A DNA stretch of 64,000 nucleotides, from positions 1-64,000 of the forward strand of contig NZ_CAHJWJ010000011.1 in NCBI RefSeq assembly GCF_903642285.1, in the 5' to 3' direction. Position 1 is the first letter of the stretch. Each line of letters begins with the position of its first letter. Shown piece after piece: positions 17,985 through 25,463 of this stretch. Made by a program: the position numbers and the translations under genes. This stretch comes from Sphingomonas bacterium (GTDB lineage Bacteria; Pseudomonadota; Alphaproteobacteria; Sphingomonadales; Sphingomonadaceae). A model generated the notes under the pieces. It ran no database searches, had not been told where the DNA came from, and saw only the letters and a program-made list of their open reading frames with translations.

Positions 17985-17994
17985 CCGCCCGTCC

Positions 17995-18408
17995 TCACGT
18001 GCAGCCGATCAGTCCCGCGACCGGCATAATGATCGTGTCATGCCCCGGACGATCGATCCGCAGCGTCGCGTCGGGCACGGTCGCGCCCTGGGTGAGGTCG
18101 GCACGAGCAGCGACCGCCATGTCGAGCGTCGCGGTGACGTCGCCCAGGCCATAGGTCGTCACGCCGGCAAAGCCGTAGCCCCCCACCCCCGACTGCGCGG
18201 TGCGCGGATAATCGGTGACGACGCCGTCGATCGACAGGCGAACCGCGGCTGGATCGGCGACCGCCATCGCGACCAGGATCCGTTTTTCCCCGGAACTCCA
18301 CAGGAACGCGGCGCACCCGGTCGCGGGCAATTGCTGTTTGGGAATCGCGCCGACCGTCACGCCGTTCGCGGCGGCGGCGACCTGCAACGCGAGGAGAAGC
18401 GCGATCAT
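17995..18408 (-). CDS. Hypothetical secreted protein following prepilin peptidase
   Basis: I do not recognise this 137-residue protein. A short signal-like segment (MIALLLALQVAAAANG) precedes a beta-rich Val/Thr/Gly/Asp sequence with two cysteines far apart (ATGCAAF near the start of the mature protein; GLIGCT at the end), which could form a disulfide. Its ATG overlaps the prepilin peptidase stop by 4 bases, so expression is coupled. A role in a type II secretion or type IV pilus context is only suggested by that neighbour. Confidence 0.7.
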   Translation of the reverse strand: MIALLLALQVAAAANGVTVGAIPKQQLPATGCAAFLWSSGEKRILVAMAVADPAAVRLSIDGVVTDYPRTAQSGVGGYGFAGVTTYGLGDVTATLDMAVAARADLTQGATVPDATLRIDRPGHDTIIMPVAGLIGCT

Positions 18409-19160
18409 GATGCCATCGATATCATGAAGACCCAGGCCGGGTAAGCCGCGATCGCGAGCAGCGTGCCGAGCGGCATCGCCGCATCGCGCGCCATCGTGCG
18501 CCCCCGCAGACGCTGAAGCAGGACGAAGCCGAGTCCGATCAGGCATCCGACCAGCAGCACCGCGGGCAGTGTCCGCCACCCGAGCCATAGCCCGATCGCC
18601 CCCAACAGCTTGGGATCGCCCCCGCCAAGCCCGTCCCGGTGCCGGACGAGCCGGTATGCGCGCGCGGTCGCCCACAGCAATCCGAACCCCGCGACGCCGC
18701 CGATAAGCCGGTCCGCCATCGGCGGATCGAGCCCGGCCCCACCGCCCGCCAGTCCGATGATCGCAAGCGTACCGGTCAGCCGGTCGGGCAGCCAGAACAC
18801 CGCCAGGTCGAGCATCGCCAGCGCGATCAGCAACCAACCGAACACCGCCCCGGCCACGCCCGACCACCCCGGCGCGACGAGGCCCGCAACGACACCGACC
18901 GCAAGCGAAGCCAGTTCGATCGCCGGATGACGCGGATCGATCGCCGCCCCGCACTCCCGACACCGCCCCCGCAGCACGGCGTAGCTCAGGACCGGCACGA
19001 GATCGCGTGCGCGCACCGGCGCATCGCAGTGGTCGCAGCGCGATCGGCCGCGGCTCACCGACCGCCCCGCCGGCCAGCGGATCACGAGCGCGGCCAGGAA
19101 ACTGCCGATGATCGCGCCAACCCCGCCAAGCAGGATCGCCCAGGCCGCCGCTTCGTTCAT
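18405..19160 (-). CDS. Prepilin peptidase (type IV leader peptidase, A24)
   Basis: This 251-residue polytopic inner-membrane aspartyl protease cleaves and N-methylates type IV pilin or type II secretion pseudopilin precursors. The N-terminal domain has the zinc site CDHC and CREC. The two catalytic Asp residues are in LDLAVFWLPD and in the GxGD-type motif GGGDPKLLGAIG. About eight membrane segments are visible. It could be PilD or GspO; no pilus or T2SS genes are in the window. It overlaps both neighbours by 4 bases (ATGA). Confidence 0.9.
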   Translation of the reverse strand: MNEAAAWAILLGGVGAIIGSFLAALVIRWPAGRSVSRGRSRCDHCDAPVRARDLVPVLSYAVLRGRCRECGAAIDPRHPAIELASLAVGVVAGLVAPGWSGVAGAVFGWLLIALAMLDLAVFWLPDRLTGTLAIIGLAGGGAGLDPPMADRLIGGVAGFGLLWATARAYRLVRHRDGLGGGDPKLLGAIGLWLGWRTLPAVLLVGCLIGLGFVLLQRLRGRTMARDAAMPLGTLLAIAAYPAWVFMISMAS

Positions 19161-19417
19161 TCCTGGCGCGATTGATCCCTAGCTTGCGTGAAATAGCGGT
19201 AAACCCCGATCAGGTCGATCACCAGCAGCACGACATTCTGTGTGCCGAGCGCCCAGTCGCGGGTCAGCAATCCCCCCGCGATCCAGGCCAAAGCCGACAC
19301 GCAGAACAACACCATGCCCCAACCCGTATCGCGCTTTCCCAGATCGAGCGCGACGATCGTCGCAGCGACCATGCCGGTACCGGCGGCGGCCCATTTCAGT
19401 TCAGTGATGATGTCCAT
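19157..19417 (-). CDS. Small three-helix membrane protein of unknown function
   Basis: This 86-residue protein has three hydrophobic segments (WAAAGTGMVAATIVALDLG, GMVLFCVSALAWIAGGLL, NVVLLVIDLIGVYRYF) and a charged tail. It resembles the many small PnuC-like/CBU_0592-like membrane proteins, but no function is assigned. It is the first gene of the minus-strand set and its stop overlaps the prepilin peptidase ATG. It is divergent from the thiolase. Confidence 0.65.
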   Translation of the reverse strand: MDIITELKWAAAGTGMVAATIVALDLGKRDTGWGMVLFCVSALAWIAGGLLTRDWALGTQNVVLLVIDLIGVYRYFTQARDQSRQE

Positions 19418-19505
19418 AAGGGTCGCTTACGCCCTTACACCCGGCTTTGTAATTGACCGGCGTCAGTCCTAGATGCAGTGCAGCATAAATTTGGGAAAAC
19501 TTGTC

Positions 19506-20693
19506 ATGGCCTCCGATCCTGTCGTCATCCTGTCCTACGCGCGCACCCCGATGGGATCGTTCCAGGGCAGCCTCGCCGGTGCGTCCGCGACCGAATTGGG
19601 CGCGACCGCGGTGAAGGCGGCGGTGGAACGCGCCGGGATCGCAACCGACCGGATCGACAAGGTCTTCATGGGCAACGTGCTGCCGGCCGGGCTCGGGCAG
19701 GCCCCTGCGCGACAGGCCGCGATCGGTGCCGGCCTGCCCACCTCGGTCGAAGCGACGACGGTAAGCAAGGTCTGCGGTTCGGGAATGCAGGCGGCGATCT
19801 TCGCGCACGACATGCTGGCGGCGGGGTCGGCCGACATCATCGTCGCGGGCGGTATGGAAAGCATGTCGAACGCGCCGTATCTGATGAAGAAGCACCGCGC
19901 GGGCGCACGGATCGGGCACGACGCCATCTACGACCACATGATGCTCGACGGGCTCGAAGACGCTTACGACGCGGGCCGCGCCATGGGCACTTTCGCCGAA
20001 GATACCAGCCGCGAATACCAGTTCACGCGCGCCGCGCAGGACGATTACGCGATCGAGTCGCTGACCCGCGCGCTCGGTGCGCAGAATAGCGGCGCGTTCG
20101 ATGCCGAGATCGTCGGCGTTACGGTCAAGGGGCGCAAGGGCGATACCGTCGTATCGACCGACGAGCAGCCCGCGCGCGGCGATCCCGAGAAGATCCGGCA
20201 GTTGAAGGCGGCATTCGCCAAGGAAGGAACGATCACTGCGGCCTCCTCCTCGTCGATTTCCGATGGTGCCGCGGCGTTGGTGTTTACCCGTGCGTCCGTC
20301 GCCGAAGCCGAAGGGCTGAAACCCGTCGCCCGCATCGTCGCCCATAGCGCGCACGCCCAGAACCCGGAGCATTTCACCACCGCACCGGTCGGCGCGGTCA
20401 GGAAACTGCTCGCCAAGACCGGCTGGACGGTCGACGAGGTCGACCTGTTCGAGATCAACGAGGCGTTCGCATGCGTGCCGATGGCCTGGATGCACGATCT
20501 GGGCGTCGATCATGCGAAGGTGAACATCAACGGTGGTGCCACCGCGCTCGGTCATCCGATCGGCGCATCGGGGGCACGCATCCTCACGACGCTCATCGCC
20601 GCGCTGCAACGAACCGGCGGCAAGCGCGGGATCGCCAGCCTGTGCATCGGCGGCGGCGAAGCGACGGCAATGGCGGTGGAGTTGATGGGGTAG
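19506..20693 (+). CDS. Acetyl-CoA C-acetyltransferase (thiolase II)
   Basis: This 395-residue thiolase condenses two acetyl-CoA to acetoacetyl-CoA or runs the reverse. The acyl-accepting cysteine is in KVCGSGMQA, the His in NINGGATALGHPIGASG, and the second Cys in SLCIGGGEATAMAVEL. The start is the ATG at 19506; a few upstream in-frame codons (MQCSINLG) are not conserved. It is not next to other PHB or ketone-body genes, so the physiological role (polyhydroxyalkanoate, leucine/ketone use) is open. Confidence 0.92.
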   Translation: MASDPVVILSYARTPMGSFQGSLAGASATELGATAVKAAVERAGIATDRIDKVFMGNVLPAGLGQAPARQAAIGAGLPTSVEATTVSKVCGSGMQAAIFAHDMLAAGSADIIVAGGMESMSNAPYLMKKHRAGARIGHDAIYDHMMLDGLEDAYDAGRAMGTFAEDTSREYQFTRAAQDDYAIESLTRALGAQNSGAFDAEIVGVTVKGRKGDTVVSTDEQPARGDPEKIRQLKAAFAKEGTITAASSSSISDGAAALVFTRASVAEAEGLKPVARIVAHSAHAQNPEHFTTAPVGAVRKLLAKTGWTVDEVDLFEINEAFACVPMAWMHDLGVDHAKVNINGGATALGHPIGASGARILTTLIAALQRTGGKRGIASLCIGGGEATAMAVELMG

Positions 20694-20725
20694 CCGCATA
20701 GCTCAGGCTAGCGATCGAACCACAT

Positions 20726-20841
20726 CCCCCCCCCGCCCCGGCGAAGGCCGGGGCCCAGTTGCAAGCCGGTCGCGGTGGCGCGGTGCCCTCCCTACGCAAC
20801 CGTGGCGATTGGGCCCCGGCCTTCGCCGGGGCGGGGGGGGG
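20726..20841. repeat. Large intergenic inverted repeat with 32-bp perfect arms
   Basis: The arms at 20726-20757 and 20810-20841 are perfect reverse complements, with a 52-base spacer. Each arm also contains its own small hairpin (CCCGGC, GAAG loop, GCCGGG). The arms start with nine C and end with nine G. It lies between the thiolase and cobA and could act as a bidirectional terminator; it looks like a repeat of the CCCCGGCGAAGGCCGGGG class common in this group. Confidence 0.85.
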
Positions 20842-20939
20842 AAGGTTTATCGATCCCGGATGCCACGACAAACTTCCCCTTGACCCCGGAAAAGCATCCG
20901 CCGGTTGCCGCAGCGCGCCACACGGCGCATCTAGCCGGA

Positions 20940-21728
20940 ATGCCAAGTCTCCTCGATCCCGACGCCCGCGGGCGCGTCATTCTCGTCGGGGCGGGTCCCG
21001 GCGATCCGGGCCTCCTGACCGTCCGCGCCGTCGAGGCGTTGAATATCGCCGACGTGGTCGTTCATGACGGGCTGATCGACCCCCGGGTGCTCGATCTCGC
21101 GCCAGCCACCGCGCAGCGGATCTCGGTCGCCAAGCAGCGCGCGCGCCATACGCTGCCGCAATCGGCGATCAACACGCTGATCGTCGCGCACGTCAAGGCG
21201 GGTGCGATCGTCGTCCGGCTCAAGGGCGGTGACCCGTTCATCTTCGGGCGTGGCGGCGAGGAGGTCGAGGCGGTGCGCGCGGCCGGATTGCCGGTCGAGG
21301 TGATCCCCGGCGTATCGGCCGCGCTGGGTTGCGCGGCGGAGGCGATGTTGCCGCTCACGCATCGCGACCATTCTTCGGCGGTGTCGTTCGTGGCGGGGCA
21401 GTGCAAGGGCCTGGCGGATCAGGACTGGTCGGGGCTTGCCGGCCAGGGCCGGACGTTGGTGATCTACATGGGCGTCGCCACCGCGTCCGACATCGCGGAC
21501 AAGCTGATGGCGGGCGGGGTCGCCCCCGACATGCCCGTCGCGGTGCTGGAACGCGGTACGCTGACCGGCAGCCGCGCGCTGCGGACGCTGCTCGCCGACC
21601 TCGGCTCCATGGTGGCGCGCGAAGGCGTAAAGAGCCCGGCGATCATCGTCGTCGGCGAGGTCGTCGAACTGTCCGACGCGACGGACAAGCTGGCGCGCTG
21701 GGCGCGGATCGCGGAGGACGTGTCGTGA
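20940..21728 (+). CDS. cobA: Uroporphyrinogen-III C-methyltransferase
   Basis: This 262-residue SAM-dependent enzyme makes precorrin-2 from uroporphyrinogen III for siroheme, the cofactor of the sulfite reductase encoded two genes downstream. SAM-binding signatures are VGAGPGDPGLLTVRAV, RLKGGDPFIFGRGGEE and VIPGVSAALG. It has only the CobA/SUMT part; the dehydrogenase/ferrochelatase half of CysG is absent, so that step must be encoded elsewhere. The start at 20940 (MPSLLDP) is chosen because the longer open frame runs into the inverted repeat. Confidence 0.93.
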   Translation: MPSLLDPDARGRVILVGAGPGDPGLLTVRAVEALNIADVVVHDGLIDPRVLDLAPATAQRISVAKQRARHTLPQSAINTLIVAHVKAGAIVVRLKGGDPFIFGRGGEEVEAVRAAGLPVEVIPGVSAALGCAAEAMLPLTHRDHSSAVSFVAGQCKGLADQDWSGLAGQGRTLVIYMGVATASDIADKLMAGGVAPDMPVAVLERGTLTGSRALRTLLADLGSMVAREGVKSPAIIVVGEVVELSDATDKLARWARIAEDVS

Positions 21729-22021
21729 AGTTGCTGACCGGGAACGACCTGCCGACGGGCGACGTGATCTGGTGGACCGGCAATGGCTGGTCGCGCCATG
21801 TCGAGGATTCGGGCGATGTCGGCGCGAACGGCGAACCGATCGCCCGCGCCGAGGAAGGCGCACGCCGCGTCACCGGGGCCTATGTGATCGATGCCACCGA
21901 AACCGCGGACGGGCCCCGCCCCGCCCACATCAAGGATCGAATCCGCGCGCTGGGGCCTACCGTGCGGCCGGATCTGACGTTGAAGCCGACCGATCCGGCG
22001 GCGGGGAGCTGGGTGATATGA
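21725..22021 (+). CDS. DUF2849 domain protein of the sulfite operon (GTG start)
   Basis: This 98-residue protein begins MKLLTGNDLPTGDVIWWTG and contains RRVTGAYVIDAT and GPRPAHIKDRIRALGPTVRPDL. The start is a GTG overlapping the cobA stop (GTGA). DUF2849 proteins sit almost exclusively beside cysI in alphaproteobacteria; a role in sulfite reductase function or electron supply is supposed but not shown. The family assignment is from memory of this gene order and the sequence. Confidence 0.82.
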   Translation: MKLLTGNDLPTGDVIWWTGNGWSRHVEDSGDVGANGEPIARAEEGARRVTGAYVIDATETADGPRPAHIKDRIRALGPTVRPDLTLKPTDPAAGSWVI

Positions 22022-22032
22022 GCATTCTCGCG

Positions 22033-22060
22033 AATTCCTCCGCGCTCGCGGGGAGGAATT
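22033..22060 (+). promoter_or_regulatory. Palindrome containing the cysI ribosome-binding site
   Basis: AATTCCTCC (22033-22041) and GGAGGAATT (22052-22060) form a perfect 9-bp stem around a GC-rich 10-base loop. The 3' arm is the cysI Shine-Dalgarno sequence, ending 2 bases before the ATG at 22063. Folding would hide the site; ribosomes finishing the DUF2849 gene (stop at 22021) could open it. Confidence 0.6.
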
Positions 22061-22062
22061 GA

Positions 22063-23694
22063 ATGTATAAATACGACACCTACGACCAGGGACAAGTCGA
22101 CGCGCGCGTCGACGAATTCCGCGACCAGGTCGAACGCCGTCTTACCGGGCAGCTGACCGAGGACCAGTTCAAGCCGCTCCGGCTGATGAACGGCCTATAT
22201 CTCCAGTTGCACGCGTACATGCTGCGCGTGGCGATCCCGTACGGTACGCTCGATGGACGCCAGATGCGGATGCTGGGGCATATCGCGCGGACGTACGACC
22301 GTGGCTATGGCCATTTCACCACCCGGCAGAACATCCAGTATAACTGGATCAAGCTGGAGGACGCGCCCGACATCCTCGCCGATCTGGCAACGGTCGAGAT
22401 GCACGCCATCCAGACCAGCGGCAATTGCATTCGCAATATCTCGTCCGACCAGTTCGCCGGTGCCGCCGCGGACGAGGTCGCCGATCCGCGGCCCTGGGCG
22501 GAGCTGATCCGGCAATGGAGCACCTTCCACCCCGAGTTCAGTTTCCTGCCGCGCAAGTTCAAGATCGCGGTCATCGCGTCCGATGAGGACCGCGCGGCGA
22601 TGCGACTGCACGATATCGGCATCCAGCTGGTCCTGCGGGACGGCGTGCTGGGCGCGAAGGTCTTCGTCGGCGGCGGCATGGGACGCACGCCGATGATCGC
22701 ACCGGAAATCAAGGACTTCGTCGCTGCGGACGACCTGATGAGCTATCTGGAAGCCGCCTTGCGCGTCTACAACCGCTACGGCCGGCGCGACAATATCTAC
22801 AAGGCGCGGATCAAGATCCTGATCCACGAGATCGGCGCGGCGGACTATGCCCGTCAGGTGGAGAAGGAATTCGCCGCGGTGAAGGCGCTGGGCGTCGACC
22901 CGCCGGCGGCCGAATTCGCGCGGATTACCGCGTTTTTCGGCGAACCGGCGTTCGAGGCGAGTCTGCCTGACGCGATCGATCGCAGCGATCCCGATTTCGC
23001 GGTCTGGGTCGATCAGAATGTCCGTCCGCACAAGCGGCCGGGCTACGGCATCGTCACGATCAGCCTGAAACCGGTTGGCGGCATCCCCGGCGATGCGTCG
23101 GCGGACCGGATCGACCTGATGGCGGACCTGGCCGAGCGCTATTCGCTCGACGAGCTACGCGTGACGCACAGCCAGAACATCGTGCTGCCGCATGTGCGCA
23201 AGGCGGACCTGCACGCGCTGTGGACCGCGCTGTCGGCCGCCGGCCTGGCGGAGGCGAACCTCGATCTCATCAGCGACATCATCGCCTGCCCCGGGCTCGA
23301 TTATTGCAGCCTGGCCAATGCCCGCTCGATCCCCGTCGCGCAGAAGATCGCGACCCGCTTCGCCTCGCCCGAACGCCAGCGCGACCTTGGCGAGCTGAAG
23401 CTCAAGATCAGCGGCTGCATCAACGCCTGCGGCCATCATCACGCCGGCCACATCGGCATCCTCGGCGTCGACAAGAAGGGCACCGAAAATTACCAGCTGC
23501 TGCTCGGCGGATCGGCGGCGGAGGATGTCAGCCTTGCCCGGATCACCGGCCCCGGCTTCTCGGAAGATGGTATCGTCGACGCGATCGAGCGGGTGACGGA
23601 CAAATATCTGGTAGTCCGCGAAGAGGGCGAGCGTTTCCTCGACACCTATCGCCGCGTCGGCTTCGATCCGTTCAGGGAGGCGATCTATGGCTGA
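22063..23694 (+). CDS. cysI: Nitrite/sulfite reductase, hemoprotein subunit
   Basis: This 543-residue enzyme carries siroheme and [4Fe-4S] and reduces sulfite to sulfide (six electrons). It has two ferredoxin-like halves; the first holds the RTYDRGYGHFTTRQNIQYNW and TSGNCIRNI motifs. The cluster ligands are in CPGLDYC and GCINACGHHHAGHIG. The context (cobA, DUF2849, DUF934, cysH) points to sulfite rather than nitrite. It overlaps the DUF934 gene by 8 bases. Confidence 0.93.
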   Translation: MYKYDTYDQGQVDARVDEFRDQVERRLTGQLTEDQFKPLRLMNGLYLQLHAYMLRVAIPYGTLDGRQMRMLGHIARTYDRGYGHFTTRQNIQYNWIKLEDAPDILADLATVEMHAIQTSGNCIRNISSDQFAGAAADEVADPRPWAELIRQWSTFHPEFSFLPRKFKIAVIASDEDRAAMRLHDIGIQLVLRDGVLGAKVFVGGGMGRTPMIAPEIKDFVAADDLMSYLEAALRVYNRYGRRDNIYKARIKILIHEIGAADYARQVEKEFAAVKALGVDPPAAEFARITAFFGEPAFEASLPDAIDRSDPDFAVWVDQNVRPHKRPGYGIVTISLKPVGGIPGDASADRIDLMADLAERYSLDELRVTHSQNIVLPHVRKADLHALWTALSAAGLAEANLDLISDIIACPGLDYCSLANARSIPVAQKIATRFASPERQRDLGELKLKISGCINACGHHHAGHIGILGVDKKGTENYQLLLGGSAAEDVSLARITGPGFSEDGIVDAIERVTDKYLVVREEGERFLDTYRRVGFDPFREAIYG

Positions 23695-24136
23695 TCTCGC
23701 GGGCGACACCGACAAGCTGCTGCGCTTTCGCACCGACGAACCGCATGACGAACCCGCGATCACGATGGACTCGTTCCTCGTCGGTCAGACCGACGCGACC
23801 GCCGTCCGCCTGGAGGCGGGCGACGACGCGCGCGCCCTGCTGCCGCATCTCGGGCAAATCGCGCTCGTCGAGGTGAGCTTCCCATCCTTCCGCGACGGCC
23901 GCGGCTATTCCGCCGCCAGCATCCTGCGCGAAGGCGGCTATACCGGCGAACTGCGCGCCGCAGGCGATGTACTGGTCGACCAGATCCCCTTCATGCGCCG
24001 CTGCGGCTTCGACAGTTTCGCGCCCGAAGCGCCGGTCGATCCGGTCGTCCTCCAGCGCAGCCTCGATCGCTACGCGGAGCATTACCAATCCGCTGCCGAT
24101 CACGCGGCACCGGTGTGGAAACGCCGGCATGGCTAA
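23687..24136 (+). CDS. DUF934 domain protein
   Basis: This 149-residue protein has the DUF934 core: LVEVSFPSFRDGRGYSAASI, LREGGYTGELRAAGDVLVDQ and FMRRCGFDSFAPE. It is found between cysI and cysH in many alpha- and betaproteobacteria and is regarded as a sulfur-assimilation accessory; its biochemistry is unknown. It overlaps cysI at the front and cysH at the back by 8 bases each, indicating tight translational coupling. Confidence 0.88.
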   Translation: MADLAGDTDKLLRFRTDEPHDEPAITMDSFLVGQTDATAVRLEAGDDARALLPHLGQIALVEVSFPSFRDGRGYSAASILREGGYTGELRAAGDVLVDQIPFMRRCGFDSFAPEAPVDPVVLQRSLDRYAEHYQSAADHAAPVWKRRHG

Positions 24137-24887
24137 CGCCGCGCGTGTTCTCGACCTGATCGACGTCGCCCCCGCCGCCCTGGCGGTCGATGCCGCCGCG
24201 ATGGAAGCCCGCTTCGCCGACGTATCGACCGAAGCCATGCTCGCCGAATTGCTGACGAAGGATTTGCTCGGCCGGGTCGCGGCGGTGTCGTCGTTCGGCG
24301 CGGAGTCGGCGGTGCTGCTCCACATGATCGCGCAGATCGACCGTGACGTGCCCGTAATTTTCACCAACACGCAGAAGATGTTCGGCGAGACGTTGGCGTA
24401 CCGCGACGAACTGGCGGAAAAACTGGGCTTCACGGACCTTCGCGTCTACCGCCCCGATCCGCGCCTGCTCGCGGCTAGCGATGCGAACGGCCTGCGCTGG
24501 TCCTATGATCCCGACGGCTGCTGCGATCTGCGAAAGGTCCGGCCGCTGCGCCGCGCGCTCGTCGGCTTCGACGCCTGGATTTCGGGTCGCAAGGGCTTTC
24601 AGGCGAAGACGCGCACCGCGATCCCCCGGTTCGGGATCGACGAGGGCAAGCTGAAACTCAACCCGCTGGCGGACTGGGACAAGGGCCGGCTCGACGCCTA
24701 TTTCGCCACTCACGACCTGCCCCGCCACCCGCTGGAGGCCGAGGGCTATCGCTCGATCGGCTGCGCGCCCTGCACCAGCAAGGTCCAACCCGGCGAAGAC
24801 CCCCGCGCCGGCCGCTGGCGCGGCTGGGACAAGGTGGAATGCGGCATCCACGTGCCCGAGAAGCCGGGTGAGGAACCGGTGTTCTGA
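24129..24887 (+). CDS. cysH: Phosphoadenylyl-/adenylyl-sulfate reductase
   Basis: This 252-residue enzyme reduces activated sulfate to sulfite with thioredoxin or glutaredoxin. The nucleotide-binding loop is VSSFGAESAVLL. The four cysteines for a [4Fe-4S] cluster are present as GCCDLRK and CAPC, which points to the APS-reducing type rather than the cluster-free PAPS type. The catalytic cysteine is in KVECGIH near the C-terminus. It is the last gene of the sulfite operon, starting inside the DUF934 gene. Confidence 0.92.
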   Translation: MANAARVLDLIDVAPAALAVDAAAMEARFADVSTEAMLAELLTKDLLGRVAAVSSFGAESAVLLHMIAQIDRDVPVIFTNTQKMFGETLAYRDELAEKLGFTDLRVYRPDPRLLAASDANGLRWSYDPDGCCDLRKVRPLRRALVGFDAWISGRKGFQAKTRTAIPRFGIDEGKLKLNPLADWDKGRLDAYFATHDLPRHPLEAEGYRSIGCAPCTSKVQPGEDPRAGRWRGWDKVECGIHVPEKPGEEPVF

Positions 24888-25045
24888 ACGGAAAGGCTCG
24901 CCATCGTTCCCCTCGCGCTGCGTCATACGGCAAACAATAAACCCAGGTACGCCCGCGATGCCGTTGACCCAAAGGAAGCGATGGAGGAACATGGCCACGG
25001 AACCGTTCGATCCGATCGGCCATTGGGGGAGGCATCGGAGCAGTC

Positions 25046-25420
25046 ATGTTCATCAAGGACTTGCGATTGCTTCTGGACGAGACATCCGCCTCGATCCAGA
25101 CCCTCAACCGTATCTGCCGCGAGCAGCAGGGCGATTGGCGTCAGGAAGTGGTACGGATGCGCCGCCGCGTCTCGGACGAGATGAGCCGGATAAGCGTGCT
25201 GGTGGCGAGCTGCAATGAACCGTCGCCATCGCTCATCGCGTTCCGCAACGCCCTGTCGAAGCTGCGCAGCGCGGTGGCGCATCTGCAGGCTTCATGGCCG
25301 GCGGTCTCGCTCGATCCAGATAATTTATCCTATCGTGATTCGGTGAAGCATGTCCGGATCGAGCTGGAAGCGCTTGCGGCGGCGCTTGTCCTCTGCGAGC
25401 AGGATGGGTCAGGCAGATGA
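25046..25420 (+). CDS. Hypothetical helical protein
   Basis: This 124-residue protein is not recognised. It is almost entirely alpha-helical by inspection, with Leu/Arg/Glu heptad-like spacing (FIKDLRLLLDET, EVVRMRRRVSDEMSRISVLVASC, HVRIELEALAAALVLCEQ). There is no signal peptide. It stands alone, convergent with dnaB. A GGAG lies about 8 bases before the ATG. The preceding 158 bases hold no convincing gene. Confidence 0.55.
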   Translation: MFIKDLRLLLDETSASIQTLNRICREQQGDWRQEVVRMRRRVSDEMSRISVLVASCNEPSPSLIAFRNALSKLRSAVAHLQASWPAVSLDPDNLSYRDSVKHVRIELEALAAALVLCEQDGSGR

Positions 25421-25463
25421 TGACGGCGACAGCATTGTGGAAGGCTTGGTACGCTTCATTCGA

